This document shows, piece by piece, positions 23,050-31,946 of a DNA stretch of 46,232 bases. The notes below the pieces were generated by a model. That model saw only the letters and a program-made list of their open reading frames with translations, ran no database searches and was not told the DNA's origin. Origin of the DNA: Paracoccaceae bacterium (GTDB lineage Bacteria > Pseudomonadota > Alphaproteobacteria > Rhodobacterales > Rhodobacteraceae); the NCBI GenBank assembly GCA_020630695.1, contig JAHDIS010000008.1, positions 1 to 46,232 of the forward strand. Reading direction: 5' to 3'. Made by a program: the position numbers and the translations under genes. Within the stretch, counting starts at the first letter, position 1. Every line of letters begins with the position of its first letter.

Positions 23050-24749
23050 CAGGCGGCCAAATCATCAGGCGACAGGGCCATCAGCGTTTCGGACCCAGCT
23101 TTGGCATGTGCGAACAAACCCATATGTTCCGGCAGAATTCGGGTGATGTAGAACCGTGCCAGACGTTCCGTTGCGCTGTCCGGTTCGGCCAACGCCGCGC
23201 GCAAATGGTAATAGCCCCCCAGAACCCGTGCAAATCCGCGCAGAAACGGCACCGCACCGGCAAAGCGATCCGTCATGTCCATGGACAGCAGTGTTTCCAG
23301 CGTCTCTCGAAGGGTTTCGCAGGCCTGCCACACTGGTTCGCCCAAATCCGGCGCTTTGCCACGCACAGATTCAGCAAAACCCTCGATCTCATCGACCAGC
23401 GCGAAAGCAGCTTCGCCACCGTCCATCAACTTGCGGCCGACCAGATCCATTGCCTGAATACCGTTGGTTCCCTCGTAGATCGGCGTCACGCGCACATCGC
23501 GCAGGAACTGTGCAGCGCCGGTTTCCTCGATAAAGCCCATACCGCCGTGTACCTGCACCCCGGCACTGGCCACATCAACGCCTGTGTCCGTTCCAAAGGC
23601 CTTGGTGATCGGGGTCAACAGGGCTGCCCGGGCCTTCCAATCGGCACTGCCAGTTGCCTTTGCCATGTCGATCGCAACGGCATTCGCCAACGCGATGGAA
23701 CGGGCCACGAAAATATCAGCCTTCATCCCTGCCAGCATGCGCCGCACATCGGCATGTCCGATGATTGTCCCGGTTTCCGAACGCCCCTGTTTGCGATCCA
23801 TGGCATAGGCCAATGCGTGCTGATAGGCGCCTTCGGCGACGCCAAGTCCCTGAACCCCGACACCCAGCCGTGCGTTGTTCATCATAGTAAACATGGCCGC
23901 CATGCCGCCGCCTTCCTCTCCGATCAGCCATCCTTTGGCTCCATCGTACTGCATCACACAGGTGGCGCTGCCATGCAGGCCCAATTTATGCTCGAGGCTG
24001 ACGACCTTGAGACTGTTGGGCTGAGCGGGATTGCCATTGTCATCGGGAATAAGCTTGGGCACCAGGAACAGGCTGATCCCCTTCGTACCAGACGGTGCGC
24101 CGGGCAACCGGGCCAGCACGAGATGGCAAATGTTCGATGCGAAATCATTGTCGCCGCCACTGATGTAAATCTTCTGACCTGTGATTGCGTAGGTCCCGTC
24201 ACCGTTTTCTTCAGCCTTGGTTGTCAGCGCGCCGACATCGCTACCGGCCTGCGGCTCGGTCAGGTTCATCGTCCCGCACCACTCGCCGGAAATCAGCTTG
24301 GGGATATACATCTCCTTGATGGCATCGCTGGCATGGTGCTCCAGCGCTTCAATCTGGCCTTGGCTCATCAAGGTGGTGAGGTTCAACGACACACACGCGC
24401 CTGAGATCATTTCATTCACAATCGTCGTCAGCGTAATCGGCAGATCCATTCCGCCGTATTGTTCTGGGGCAGAAATTGCGACCCAGCCACCTTCGGCAAT
24501 CGCGTGATACCCTTCGGCAAAGCCCTTTGGCGTTCGAACAACGCCGTTTTCCAGCCGTGCCGGATCGAGATCACCGATCCGTTGCAACGGCGCGACCATT
24601 TCCTGCGCAACTTTTGCTGCCTCAGACAGGATGGCCTCAGCGGTTTCGAACCCGGCCTCCGCGTATTTCTGCGTATCGGCCACGGCCTCATAGCCGACAA
24701 CATGCTTCAGCAACTGGCGATAGTCATCAAGCGGCGCGCGATAAGCCAT
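23049..24749 (-). CDS. Acyl-CoA dehydrogenase with extra C-terminal domain (DmdC-like family)
   Basis: A 566-residue flavoprotein, longer than simple acyl-CoA dehydrogenases (about 380) because of an extra C-terminal domain, as in the family that includes DmdC of DMSP demethylation. Motifs include WCGTMNLTEPQAGSDVGALTTKA, TYAITGQKIYISGGDN, RLGVGVQGLGVAEGAYQHALAYA, and the catalytic region YEGTNGIQAMDLVGRKL with its Glu. AGAGGATT precedes the ATG at 24749, so the longer reading from 24800 is rejected. Electrons would go to ETF and the ETF-QO encoded at 11317. Roseobacters carry many paralogues, so DMSP specificity cannot be claimed. It overlaps the MBL-hydrolase gene. Confidence 0.93.
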   Translation of the reverse strand: MAYRAPLDDYRQLLKHVVGYEAVADTQKYAEAGFETAEAILSEAAKVAQEMVAPLQRIGDLDPARLENGVVRTPKGFAEGYHAIAEGGWVAISAPEQYGGMDLPITLTTIVNEMISGACVSLNLTTLMSQGQIEALEHHASDAIKEMYIPKLISGEWCGTMNLTEPQAGSDVGALTTKAEENGDGTYAITGQKIYISGGDNDFASNICHLVLARLPGAPSGTKGISLFLVPKLIPDDNGNPAQPNSLKVVSLEHKLGLHGSATCVMQYDGAKGWLIGEEGGGMAAMFTMMNNARLGVGVQGLGVAEGAYQHALAYAMDRKQGRSETGTIIGHADVRRMLAGMKADIFVARSIALANAVAIDMAKATGSADWKARAALLTPITKAFGTDTGVDVASAGVQVHGGMGFIEETGAAQFLRDVRVTPIYEGTNGIQAMDLVGRKLMDGGEAAFALVDEIEGFAESVRGKAPDLGEPVWQACETLRETLETLLSMDMTDRFAGAVPFLRGFARVLGGYYHLRAALAEPDSATERLARFYITRILPEHMGLFAHAKAGSETLMALSPDDLAA

Positions 24750-24883
24750 GATAATCCTCTTGGGTTGGCAATGTGCCACGGCTTTAGTAGCTAGAGGCAC
24801 CGGGACTTAGGGTAAAGCCTCCGACGTGGCCTTCAACTCAAACGCCGCGTCACGACTTCGCGTTGGGTGGCAAAGAGATAGCA

Positions 24884-25831
24884 ATGAAAACTCTGACAAC
24901 CAAGAAGCTGAACGCCGATTCTGCAGGGCTGGCTGAGGCCGCCGCGTTGCTGCATGACGGCGCATTGGTCGCCTTTCCGACCGAAACGGTCTACGGGCTG
25001 GGCGCCGATGCCAGCAACGACACGGCCGTTGCCCGTATATACGAAGCCAAGGGACGCCCGGAATTCAATCCGCTGATTGTGCACCTTGCTGATATCGAAA
25101 ACGTCCAACAGCTGGTTGTCTGGTCACCCGAAGCGCAAGCGATCGCAGACGCGTTCTGGCCCGGACCTCTGACCTTGGTGCTGCCACTTCGCCCCGGCGC
25201 CAAAGTGTCCAAACTGGTCACGGCCGGCCTGGACACATTGGCAGTCAGAATTCCCGAAGCGCCGGTTGCGCGCGCGCTTTTGCGCGCATTCCGCGGCCCT
25301 GTTGCCGCGCCCTCGGCAAACCGATCCGGGCAAGTCAGCCCAACACTTGCCGACCATGTGATGAACGGGTTGAATGGCAAAATCGAAGCGGTCGTCGATG
25401 GCGGGCGCTGTAGCGTGGGATTGGAATCGACCATTCTGGGGCTTGCGGGCAAGCCGACACTGCTCCGCCCGGGCGGGGTAACACAAGACGAACTGAACAC
25501 GGTTTTGGGCAAACCAATCGCAGCCCGGCATGACGCTGAAGCGATTTCAGCGCCCGGACAGATGCGATCCCATTATGCGCCCCGCGCCCACGTGCGCCTG
25601 AACGCGACCGAATGGGAAGCCGGCGAAGCACGACTGGGCTTTGGTGCTGTTGACTGTGATCTGAACCTCTCGGCCACAGGCGATTTGACCGAGGCTGCCG
25701 CCAATCTGTTTGAGTACATGATCCGACTGGACGCCTCTGGCGCAAAGGTCATTGGAGTGTCCCCAATTCCGCATCTGGGATTGGGTGTTGCGATCAATGA
25801 CAGGCTCAGTCGGGCTGCGGCCGAGCGATAG
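24884..25831 (+). CDS. L-threonylcarbamoyladenylate synthase (Sua5 type)
   Basis: A 315-residue two-domain protein. The N-terminal YrdC domain shows DGALVAFPTETVYGLGADA, KGRPEFNPLIVH, FWPGPLTLVL and APSANRSGQVSPT; the C-terminal Sua5 domain follows from about residue 225 after SAPGQMRSHYAPRA. It makes threonylcarbamoyl-AMP from threonine, bicarbonate and ATP for the t6A modification of tRNAs decoding ANN codons. The ATG at 24884 is preceded by AAAGAGA; an upstream TTG in frame is less likely. It is divergent from the acyl-CoA dehydrogenase gene; the 134-nt gap 24750-24883 must hold both promoters. Confidence 0.94.
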   Translation: MKTLTTKKLNADSAGLAEAAALLHDGALVAFPTETVYGLGADASNDTAVARIYEAKGRPEFNPLIVHLADIENVQQLVVWSPEAQAIADAFWPGPLTLVLPLRPGAKVSKLVTAGLDTLAVRIPEAPVARALLRAFRGPVAAPSANRSGQVSPTLADHVMNGLNGKIEAVVDGGRCSVGLESTILGLAGKPTLLRPGGVTQDELNTVLGKPIAARHDAEAISAPGQMRSHYAPRAHVRLNATEWEAGEARLGFGAVDCDLNLSATGDLTEAAANLFEYMIRLDASGAKVIGVSPIPHLGLGVAINDRLSRAAAER

Positions 25832-25842
25832 CGCAAACAAGA

Positions 25843-25858
25843 GGCGTGACGCCACGCC
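25843..25858 (+). terminator. Weak hairpin after Sua5 gene
   Basis: GGCGTG and CACGCC pair around ACGC, 12 nt after the stop at 25831. It is not followed by a T-run, so termination is uncertain. Confidence 0.3.
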
Positions 25859-25937
25859 CTCCGACCTTTCCCTTGCACTCATGGGCGGTTTTGCGGGATG
25901 TTGAGCACCACTATCCGTTTCCCAAGGAGGAACCTCC

Positions 25938-27407
25938 ATGACCATCCGCCTCGGCCTTGCCGCCCTATTGCTCTCGGGCACTGCCACCTTTGCGCAGCAA
26001 ACCGATCTGACCATTGCCCTGCAGCTCGAGCCGCCACATCTCGATCCGACCTCGGCCGCGGCAGGCGCCATCGACTCGGTTCTGTACACCAATGTTTTTG
26101 AGGGCCTCACACGCTTTACCGAAACCGGCGCGGTTGTGCCCGGTCTCGCCGAAAGCTGGGAAATCTCGGAGGACGGCCTGACTTATACGTTCAAGTTGCG
26201 CGCTGGTGTGACCTTCCATGACGGCACCGCGATGGATGCAGAGGACGTTAAATTCTCGCTTGATCGCGCTCGCGCCGAAGACAGCGCCAACGCGCAAAAA
26301 GCGCTGTTTGCCGAAATCGCGGATGTAACCGTTGTGGACGCGACAACCGTGCAAGTCACGCTGTCTCAGGCCAACGGGAACTTTCTGTTCAACATGGCTT
26401 GGGGCGACGCCATCATCGTTGCACCTGAATCCATCGAAGGCATCAAGCAAACTCCGATTGGCACGGGCCCGTTCAAGTTTGTTGAATGGAAGCAAGGCGA
26501 CAGCATCATGCTGACCCAAAATGACGCGTATTGGGGCGACAAACCGGCCCTGACCGATGCGACCTTCAAGTTCATTTCGGATCCCACCGCAGCCTTTGCC
26601 GCCATGATGGCACAGGACATCGACGCCTTTGCCGGCTATCCGGCGCCTGAAAACCTGCCCCAGTTCGAAGCCGACCCCCGGTTTCAGGTGCTGGTTGGCA
26701 GCACGGAAGGCGAGACAATCCTGAGCACAAACAACAAAATGCCGCCTCTGGACAATGTCATGGTCCGTCAGGCCATTGCCCATGCCATCAATCGTCAGGA
26801 CATCATTGACGGCGCGATGTTTGGGCTGGGCACGCCAATCGGCACGCATTTTGCACCGCACAATCCCGACTATGTCGATCTGACTGCGGGCTCGAATTAT
26901 GATCCTACCAAAGCAAAGGCCCTGCTGGCCGAAGCTGGCTTCCCTGATGGTTTCACGACCACGCTCAAGCTGCCTCCGCCATCCTACGCACGTCGTGGCG
27001 GTGAAATCATTGCGGCCCAGCTGGCAGCCGTTGGCATCAAGACCGAGATCAGCAATGTGGAATGGCCTGTCTGGCTCGAAGAGGTATTCCGCGGCAAGGA
27101 CTACGGCCTGACCATTGTCAGCCATACCGAACCCTTCGACATCGGGATCTATGCCCGTCCGGACTATTACTTCCAGTATGACAACCCGGATTTTCAGGCT
27201 TTGATGACCGAACTCACTGGCACCACGGATCCGGCCAAGCGTTCTGAACTGTTGGCGACGGCTCAGACAACCATCGCGCAGGACTACGTCAACGGGTACC
27301 TGTTCCAGCTGGCAACACCAACGGTGGCCGATGCACGCATCGAAGGCTTGTGGAAGAACGCCCCTACACAGGCGACTGACCTGACCGGCGTTCGCTGGAC
27401 CGAGTAG
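25938..27407 (+). CDS. ABC transporter solute-binding protein, peptide/opine type (family 5)
   Basis: A 489-residue periplasmic binding protein. MTIRLGLAALLLSGTATFA is a signal peptide; the mature protein begins QQTDLTIALQLEPPHLDP. Family 5 signatures are YTNVFEGLTRFTETGAVVPGLAESWEISEDGLTYTF, GVTFHDGTAMDAEDVKFSL and TPIGTGPFKFVEWKQGD. It has a very good ribosome binding site AAGGAGG before ATG 25938 and a strong terminator behind it. Permease and ATPase genes, which normally follow, are absent on both sides, so it is an orphan that must serve a transporter encoded elsewhere. The ligand cannot be read; dipeptides, nickel or opines are possible. Confidence 0.94.
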   Translation: MTIRLGLAALLLSGTATFAQQTDLTIALQLEPPHLDPTSAAAGAIDSVLYTNVFEGLTRFTETGAVVPGLAESWEISEDGLTYTFKLRAGVTFHDGTAMDAEDVKFSLDRARAEDSANAQKALFAEIADVTVVDATTVQVTLSQANGNFLFNMAWGDAIIVAPESIEGIKQTPIGTGPFKFVEWKQGDSIMLTQNDAYWGDKPALTDATFKFISDPTAAFAAMMAQDIDAFAGYPAPENLPQFEADPRFQVLVGSTEGETILSTNNKMPPLDNVMVRQAIAHAINRQDIIDGAMFGLGTPIGTHFAPHNPDYVDLTAGSNYDPTKAKALLAEAGFPDGFTTTLKLPPPSYARRGGEIIAAQLAAVGIKTEISNVEWPVWLEEVFRGKDYGLTIVSHTEPFDIGIYARPDYYFQYDNPDFQALMTELTGTTDPAKRSELLATAQTTIAQDYVNGYLFQLATPTVADARIEGLWKNAPTQATDLTGVRWTE

Positions 27408-27431
27408 CAGTAGGCCAAACACTAAAAAATT

Positions 27432-27465
27432 GCCCGGGTTCTGGCTTCAGAACCCGGGCTTTTTT
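27432..27465 (+). terminator. Strong terminator after orphan solute-binding protein gene
   Basis: A perfect 12-bp stem (27432-27443 with 27448-27459) around a 4-nt loop is followed by six T. An A-run precedes the stem, so it can also end leftward transcription arriving from the SGNH hydrolase gene. Confidence 0.9.
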
Positions 27466-27516
27466 GTACTATCAGCGTATGTACGGACTGATTGAACGAT
27501 AACGCCCAATCGTGCG

Positions 27517-28464
27517 TCAGGACACCGGTGAGAGCGCACCAAGGTCCGGGAACGCCGCGGCCAACTGTGCCATTCCGGCGTTTTTGGCCGTATCGCCCCG
27601 AGCTTTTCGCGCCTTGAGGTGGGCTTCGAGCATGGCCTGAGCGGTATTGTCATCCCGCGACTGGATCATCTGGGTCAACGCCTGTGTCAGGGCCGCGTCG
27701 AACCAGTTCTCAACGACACGTTCCTTGAAGTCGTCCGTGTAGTGGTTCAGGTCCGGCTCCAGAGCCTCTTGCTGACCCATGTGCTGCATCATGTCCGTCG
27801 GATCGATGACCAAGCAACCTTCTTCCCCGGCAATTCGCTTTACCATCTGAATGTAACGGTCCCGCGTCTTGATAACCGTTCCTCCGGAATCGATCGCATT
27901 CACGTGGGTAACAAAAACAACAAAGGGCAGCGCTTCCTTCAAATATCGAATATCCGCGCGGGTTTGTTCCTCGTCTGCTCGGCGCAGACGGATATTCCGT
28001 AAAACCGCGCAATCTGCTTTTTGTTCGTCCGTTTCGGACCAGTGTTCCGCCAGAAGCGCGTCAATATCTTCCTGCGTGCCCTTTTCGATCGCCTTCCAAT
28101 AGGCGTTCTTTCTTTTACCATCTGCAAAGAACGGCACAAACTGCGTCCGCAGATAATTGAGCTGCAGGTAAACGCCGTTCATGCTGAGGATCTTTTCAGA
28201 CGACAGCTCGACCACGTGGATGTCACCGCTCTTGGGTGCCTGCGCCAGAACCTCGGCGCGATCGTTGTTGGACACGTAGGGCCACAGCGCTTCTGGAATA
28301 TCCAATTCACCGCGCATGAACTTTAACTGCTGAACAGCCTCGGGTGAGGTGTGCGTAAATCCGAAACTGCGGTTTCGCGACAGCTCAAACCCGTAGCCAG
28401 ATCGAGCCCGTCGCAGCGGATCTACAATCCGGCACGACCCGATTGGAGTGATGGTAAATTTCAT
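27517..28464 (-). CDS. SGNH-type hydrolase, surface-glycan locus
   Basis: A 315-residue protein with no signal peptide. The N-terminus FTITPIGSCRIVDP carries a GxS-like block I (Ser10), and EPDLNHYTDDF near residue 240 carries the DxxH block V, so an SGNH/GDSL-type esterase or acyltransferase fold is likely; THVNAIDSGG lies between. The ATG at 28464 is preferred, since the upstream extension to 28551 is polar and unlike a start. It is the last gene of the leftward unit, 88 nt beyond the Sel1-like gene, a gap in which I saw no gene. Neighbouring methyltransferases and glycosyltransferases suggest it adds or removes acyl groups on a glycan, which is inference. Confidence 0.65.
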   Translation of the reverse strand: MKFTITPIGSCRIVDPLRRARSGYGFELSRNRSFGFTHTSPEAVQQLKFMRGELDIPEALWPYVSNNDRAEVLAQAPKSGDIHVVELSSEKILSMNGVYLQLNYLRTQFVPFFADGKRKNAYWKAIEKGTQEDIDALLAEHWSETDEQKADCAVLRNIRLRRADEEQTRADIRYLKEALPFVVFVTHVNAIDSGGTVIKTRDRYIQMVKRIAGEEGCLVIDPTDMMQHMGQQEALEPDLNHYTDDFKERVVENWFDAALTQALTQMIQSRDDNTAQAMLEAHLKARKARGDTAKNAGMAQLAAAFPDLGALSPVS

Positions 28465-28551
28465 GAGCGGTTTACTCCCACTTCTGTTGTCATAGAGCCT
28501 AGCACGATCTGTTTGTTTCCCGCAGTCCGATTTTCCAATCGGTGTTTCCAA

Positions 28552-29979
28552 TCACTGACGTGTGGCCAAAGCAGCAGACACCATACGCACCGCAGACCCG
28601 CGCAACGGGCCATGCTGGCATTCATCCCGGAAACCGGAATCCCGGCAGAACCGAACAACCGAATTCAGTGTCTTCTTGGTGAGTCTGCCGTTCTTTTTGC
28701 CCGAATATGCACCAAGCTGGGCCAGTTCAGACTGGATCAGGTAGGTGTAAACGTTCTTGTCAGCCCGCGAGACACCAACCATCAAATCATAGTATTCATC
28801 GGCCGACGCTTCGCTCAGCATTTTCGATAGGGCCGCACGCGCAGCCCGTGTGCTCTGTGTGTCGATGATGAACCGCGCTTTTTCCTCAGCCAAGGTCGCT
28901 TCGCTGAGAGTATCGGCATATCGGTTGATCAACGCCTCACGTTGTGAGGCATAGTTGCCAGACAAGCGCGGTTTTTGCCGGACAAACCGCAAAAACGAGG
29001 CTGCGGCAGAGGCATTGCCTGAGTTGGCGAATGGCTCGAGCTTTTCAAGTAGCGCCTTTGAATCAAAGCCCAGTTTGAAGTTGTCCGCACGCAGATTGAG
29101 CGCCAGCGCGATGTATCGAGGGTCACCTTTTTCGACGCCCTCTTTGATCATGGACACACCCAATGATCGGTCAGACTTGCTACCAAGCATGCCGCGGATA
29201 TGACCATTGGCCAGCTGAAGATCAGCGCCTTCTACTCCGGTTTCAATTGCACGTTCCAAAGTGGTTCGCCCATTTGAAGGCTTGCCGCGCCGGACTTCCA
29301 TTTCGGCTGCGCCCAGAAGCGCATCTGACTGACCGGCTTCTGCCGCTTGGAAATAGTAGTCGCTGGCTTTGGGATAACTCCGTCTTACGCCCAGTCCGGA
29401 TTGATAGAGCTTGGCCACACGTTGCAAAGCCGCCGGTTCACCAGAATCGGCAAGTGGTTTCAACACATCAAAGGCGCTTTCATAGTTGGCGAAACCAGTG
29501 CGAGGATCCGAATAGACTTTGGCAAGTTCGATCTTTGGTTTGACATCGCCGCCCTTTGCAATGGCCTTCAACAGCGTCAGCCCCTCTTCAGGGTCAGAAT
29601 AGCGTCCAAATTTCCGCCGCAGATGCGACTTGGCGAAAATCAGTTCAAACCCTGTAATTCCGGCCTCCGAAGCTTTATCAAGCGCTTCAAACGCCTCTTC
29701 ACCGCGTTCTTCCGAGAGCAATGCAACTCCCAGATAACGCCACGCCGGATCAAACCCCATGGTCGCGGCACTTTCATAGTACTGCAATCCCAGTTCTGGT
29801 TCGCGATCCACGAGCGTGCCACGGAAATAGATGTTGCCCAGACGAAACGCGGAACGCGCGTGGCCCTGTTCGGCCAGCCGTTGATAGACCGAGATGACTT
29901 CCTGCATATCGTCTTGGGTGCGTGCCGCTTTGCGGATTTCTTCTGTCTGTTTGTAGAGCTGCGTGACTTCCTTCGACAT
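28552..29979 (-). CDS. Sel1/TPR-like repeat protein
   Basis: About 475 residues of helical repeats of roughly 36 residues: examples are AEQGHARSAFRLGNIYFRGTLVDREPELGL, ALQRVAKLYQSGLGVRRSYPKASDYY and SDALLGAAEMEVRRG. This matches Sel1-like repeats, which serve as protein-binding scaffolds, often periplasmic and linked to surface polysaccharide or signalling. The start is uncertain. ATG 29979 gives MSKEVTQLYKQ; a TTG at 30021 adds LLISSTGSA, which looks like the end of a signal peptide, and the frame stays open further upstream but has no start. A signal peptide may have been lost to a frameshift. The gene lies in the leftward unit behind a methyltransferase gene. Confidence 0.7.
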   Translation of the reverse strand: MSKEVTQLYKQTEEIRKAARTQDDMQEVISVYQRLAEQGHARSAFRLGNIYFRGTLVDREPELGLQYYESAATMGFDPAWRYLGVALLSEERGEEAFEALDKASEAGITGFELIFAKSHLRRKFGRYSDPEEGLTLLKAIAKGGDVKPKIELAKVYSDPRTGFANYESAFDVLKPLADSGEPAALQRVAKLYQSGLGVRRSYPKASDYYFQAAEAGQSDALLGAAEMEVRRGKPSNGRTTLERAIETGVEGADLQLANGHIRGMLGSKSDRSLGVSMIKEGVEKGDPRYIALALNLRADNFKLGFDSKALLEKLEPFANSGNASAAASFLRFVRQKPRLSGNYASQREALINRYADTLSEATLAEEKARFIIDTQSTRAARAALSKMLSEASADEYYDLMVGVSRADKNVYTYLIQSELAQLGAYSGKKNGRLTKKTLNSVVRFCRDSGFRDECQHGPLRGSAVRMVSAALATRQ

Positions 29980-30108
29980 CGTTGGGGATTCTGCGCTGCC
30001 GGTGCTGCTTATCAAAAGCAAACAGGTCTGCGGCGAAACAGTGCGCCAACCCCAAAGCGGGGCGGCGAATTGGCAAAAGGCAAAATTTCTTTCCAGTCAT
30101 CGGAGTCC

Positions 30109-30966
30109 TCATTTTACCGTGGCTATGCATGAAAGGCTTTGAACGAGAAAATCCCGTTCCGAAAGCTCAGGGTGCTGTGCCATGATTTCAGGTGTCAGTC
30201 GGTCGTGCCCGATGGCCGCCGTAGCAGGTTTTTCTTCGAGCACATCCAGATCAAAGTAGCGTTCAACGGACTGCATGAGTGTATCGAGCCGAACACGGTT
30301 CAAGACACGTCTGGTGTAATGATCCTCTGGTGCGTCCCAGGACAGGTGTTTCCAATCGATCAGATTGGCCTGATCGGGATCATTCACATCAATGGCATCG
30401 ATGGTTTTCGGGGCCTGACGGTGTCCGTTCCAGCAATAGAAATTCTTGTGACGCAGGACAATCTGCCCCCCTGCCCGCAGCCGCTTTGCCACAGCGGCAA
30501 GAAGACCATCCACATCGTCGGATTGGGACAGGCAGTCGTTCAGCACCGCCAGATCGAACGTTCTATCGTTTTCAACATCCTGAAGAATAGACGGAACAAC
30601 CGCCCAGGGTTCGATCTGTTCTGCGATTTGCTCGGGTGTCCAGCCAAAGGCTTCGCGACGTTTGGCGGCAAGGTTCTTGACCCTGTCCCGATCCAGCCGC
30701 AGTGAAGGGTCAACACCAAGAAACGTGTTGGCCCCCAGGCACAGATATCCGATGCCATGAAGTCCGGAGCCGCAGCCAACGTCCAGAACATCGCGGCCCG
30801 GCAGCATATTCCCGATCTCACGCGGCCAGTCCATGTAGCCAAACGCGCTGGCTTGGGCGATCACAGCAGGCGCAATAGACCGCGCCCGCCATTCCTGCCC
30901 GGCGTTGTTGATCCAGAACGCACGCGCCGCACCAATTGGCGTTCTGAGGTCATCTTCAGCCGACAT
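30109..30966 (-). CDS. SAM-dependent methyltransferase A of the glycan locus
   Basis: A 285-residue class I methyltransferase. After an N-terminal helical segment the SAM motif I is DVLDVGCGSGLHGIGYL, followed by LGVDPSLRLD, and TFDLAVLNDCLSQ and RLRAGGQIVLRHKNF form the later strands. It resembles SAM methyltransferases that modify sugars in polysaccharide clusters, but the acceptor cannot be deduced. It starts 17 nt after the stop of the second methyltransferase and is followed, after a 129-nt gap without a recognisable gene, by the Sel1-like protein. No signal peptide is present, so action is cytosolic. Confidence 0.82.
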   Translation of the reverse strand: MSAEDDLRTPIGAARAFWINNAGQEWRARSIAPAVIAQASAFGYMDWPREIGNMLPGRDVLDVGCGSGLHGIGYLCLGANTFLGVDPSLRLDRDRVKNLAAKRREAFGWTPEQIAEQIEPWAVVPSILQDVENDRTFDLAVLNDCLSQSDDVDGLLAAVAKRLRAGGQIVLRHKNFYCWNGHRQAPKTIDAIDVNDPDQANLIDWKHLSWDAPEDHYTRRVLNRVRLDTLMQSVERYFDLDVLEEKPATAAIGHDRLTPEIMAQHPELSERDFLVQSLSCIATVK

Positions 30967-30982
30967 GAGGTTCTCGGAAGGG

Positions 30983-31861
30983 TCATGATGGAGCGATCTC
31001 AGAGAATATCGCCAGTTCCATGGGGGGAACGTCAGAAGACAGGGTGACTTCGAGCTCTTCCCACAGCCGTAGCATTTCCGGGTTCGCCGCAGTCGCCGCC
31101 AGCGTTTCGTAGGCCTTGGACCATTGCCCCGTCTGAACCTGTTGGCTCATCTGAACCACTGCAAAGAAGTGCGGCGCAGGGTCTGCACTCTCCTGCGACA
31201 TCGGTTCGGACCGTAGCGCATCGGAAAGAATGCCACTGCGTGCGCCGGTTGCCGCTTTGACAGTGAGTGAGGCGATGTTGCAGCGCTGAAAATCGTTGTC
31301 TTGGTCAAAGTCGAACAAACCTAGCCGGATCAGCCGGTCGATGTAGCCCATCATCTGGTGCTGTTTTGGGTTCAGACCGTTTTTGATCAAGACGCGCGCG
31401 CCGGGCACCAATGCCTCGATAACGCTGCTAAGGCATTCGAAAAGGGCCTTTGGGTTTTTCGGGGAATCGACAACCAACAGGTCGATTTGCGGACCGTCCC
31501 ACTCAAAGTCACCAAAATCGCTTTCGTGAACAGTTGGCACCCCTTCGGTGCGTGCCATGATGTCCTCGAAAAGAGGTTTGAAGCTATCCCCAATCTCGAT
31601 AAATCCCGGTACGCGACGGGCGTGATCTTTGGTCCAGACGAAATTATCGACAACGTGAAGATCACCATGTCGCGCCAGCTCAACACTCAGAAAGCCGAGC
31701 CAAGGGCCCATCTCTAGTATCGTCGAGCCAGTAGCCAGCTCCGACGCAACCGATGAAACCCTGCGTAGATCCTCTTGTCCGACCATCCGTGGATGGCCTT
31801 GTTCGAGCAAAGCGTTCACCGTGCAAATATCTGTTTTGACATTCATTTTGGGTTTCGCCAT
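30983..31861 (-). CDS. SAM-dependent methyltransferase B of the glycan locus
   Basis: A 292-residue protein with a class I methyltransferase core: TILEMGPWLGFLSVELA (motif I, with GPWLG instead of GxGxG), DLHVVDNFVWTKDHARRV (acidic residue after strand 2) and QIDLLVVDSPKNPKALFECL. This is close to the Methyltransf_24/cephalosporin-hydroxylase-like group associated with sugar or lipid O-methylation. Start codons at 31867 and 31861 are both possible and neither has a clear ribosome binding site. The C-terminal 70 residues look like a separate helical tail. It sits in the leftward unit with methyltransferase A. Activity is likely, but the substrate is unknown. Confidence 0.7.
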   Translation of the reverse strand: MAKPKMNVKTDICTVNALLEQGHPRMVGQEDLRRVSSVASELATGSTILEMGPWLGFLSVELARHGDLHVVDNFVWTKDHARRVPGFIEIGDSFKPLFEDIMARTEGVPTVHESDFGDFEWDGPQIDLLVVDSPKNPKALFECLSSVIEALVPGARVLIKNGLNPKQHQMMGYIDRLIRLGLFDFDQDNDFQRCNIASLTVKAATGARSGILSDALRSEPMSQESADPAPHFFAVVQMSQQVQTGQWSKAYETLAATAANPEMLRLWEELEVTLSSDVPPMELAIFSEIAPS

Positions 31862-31946
31862 TTGCATTCAGGTTTCTATTAACTGGTTGAAAAATATCTT
31901 TCTTTAGCAACTTTTATACGGGGCTTTGTGCGGTCAGGAAGGCATA

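Noticed and set aside
22848-24404. 518-codon open frame on the plus strand
   Set aside because: It lies antisense across the MBL hydrolase and acyl-CoA dehydrogenase genes, is Cys/His/Arg rich and has no family-like sequence. GC-rich third positions of the real genes leave stops rare here.
25965-27422. 485-codon open frame on the minus strand
   Set aside because: It is antisense to the clearly recognised solute-binding protein gene and has no recognisable motif.
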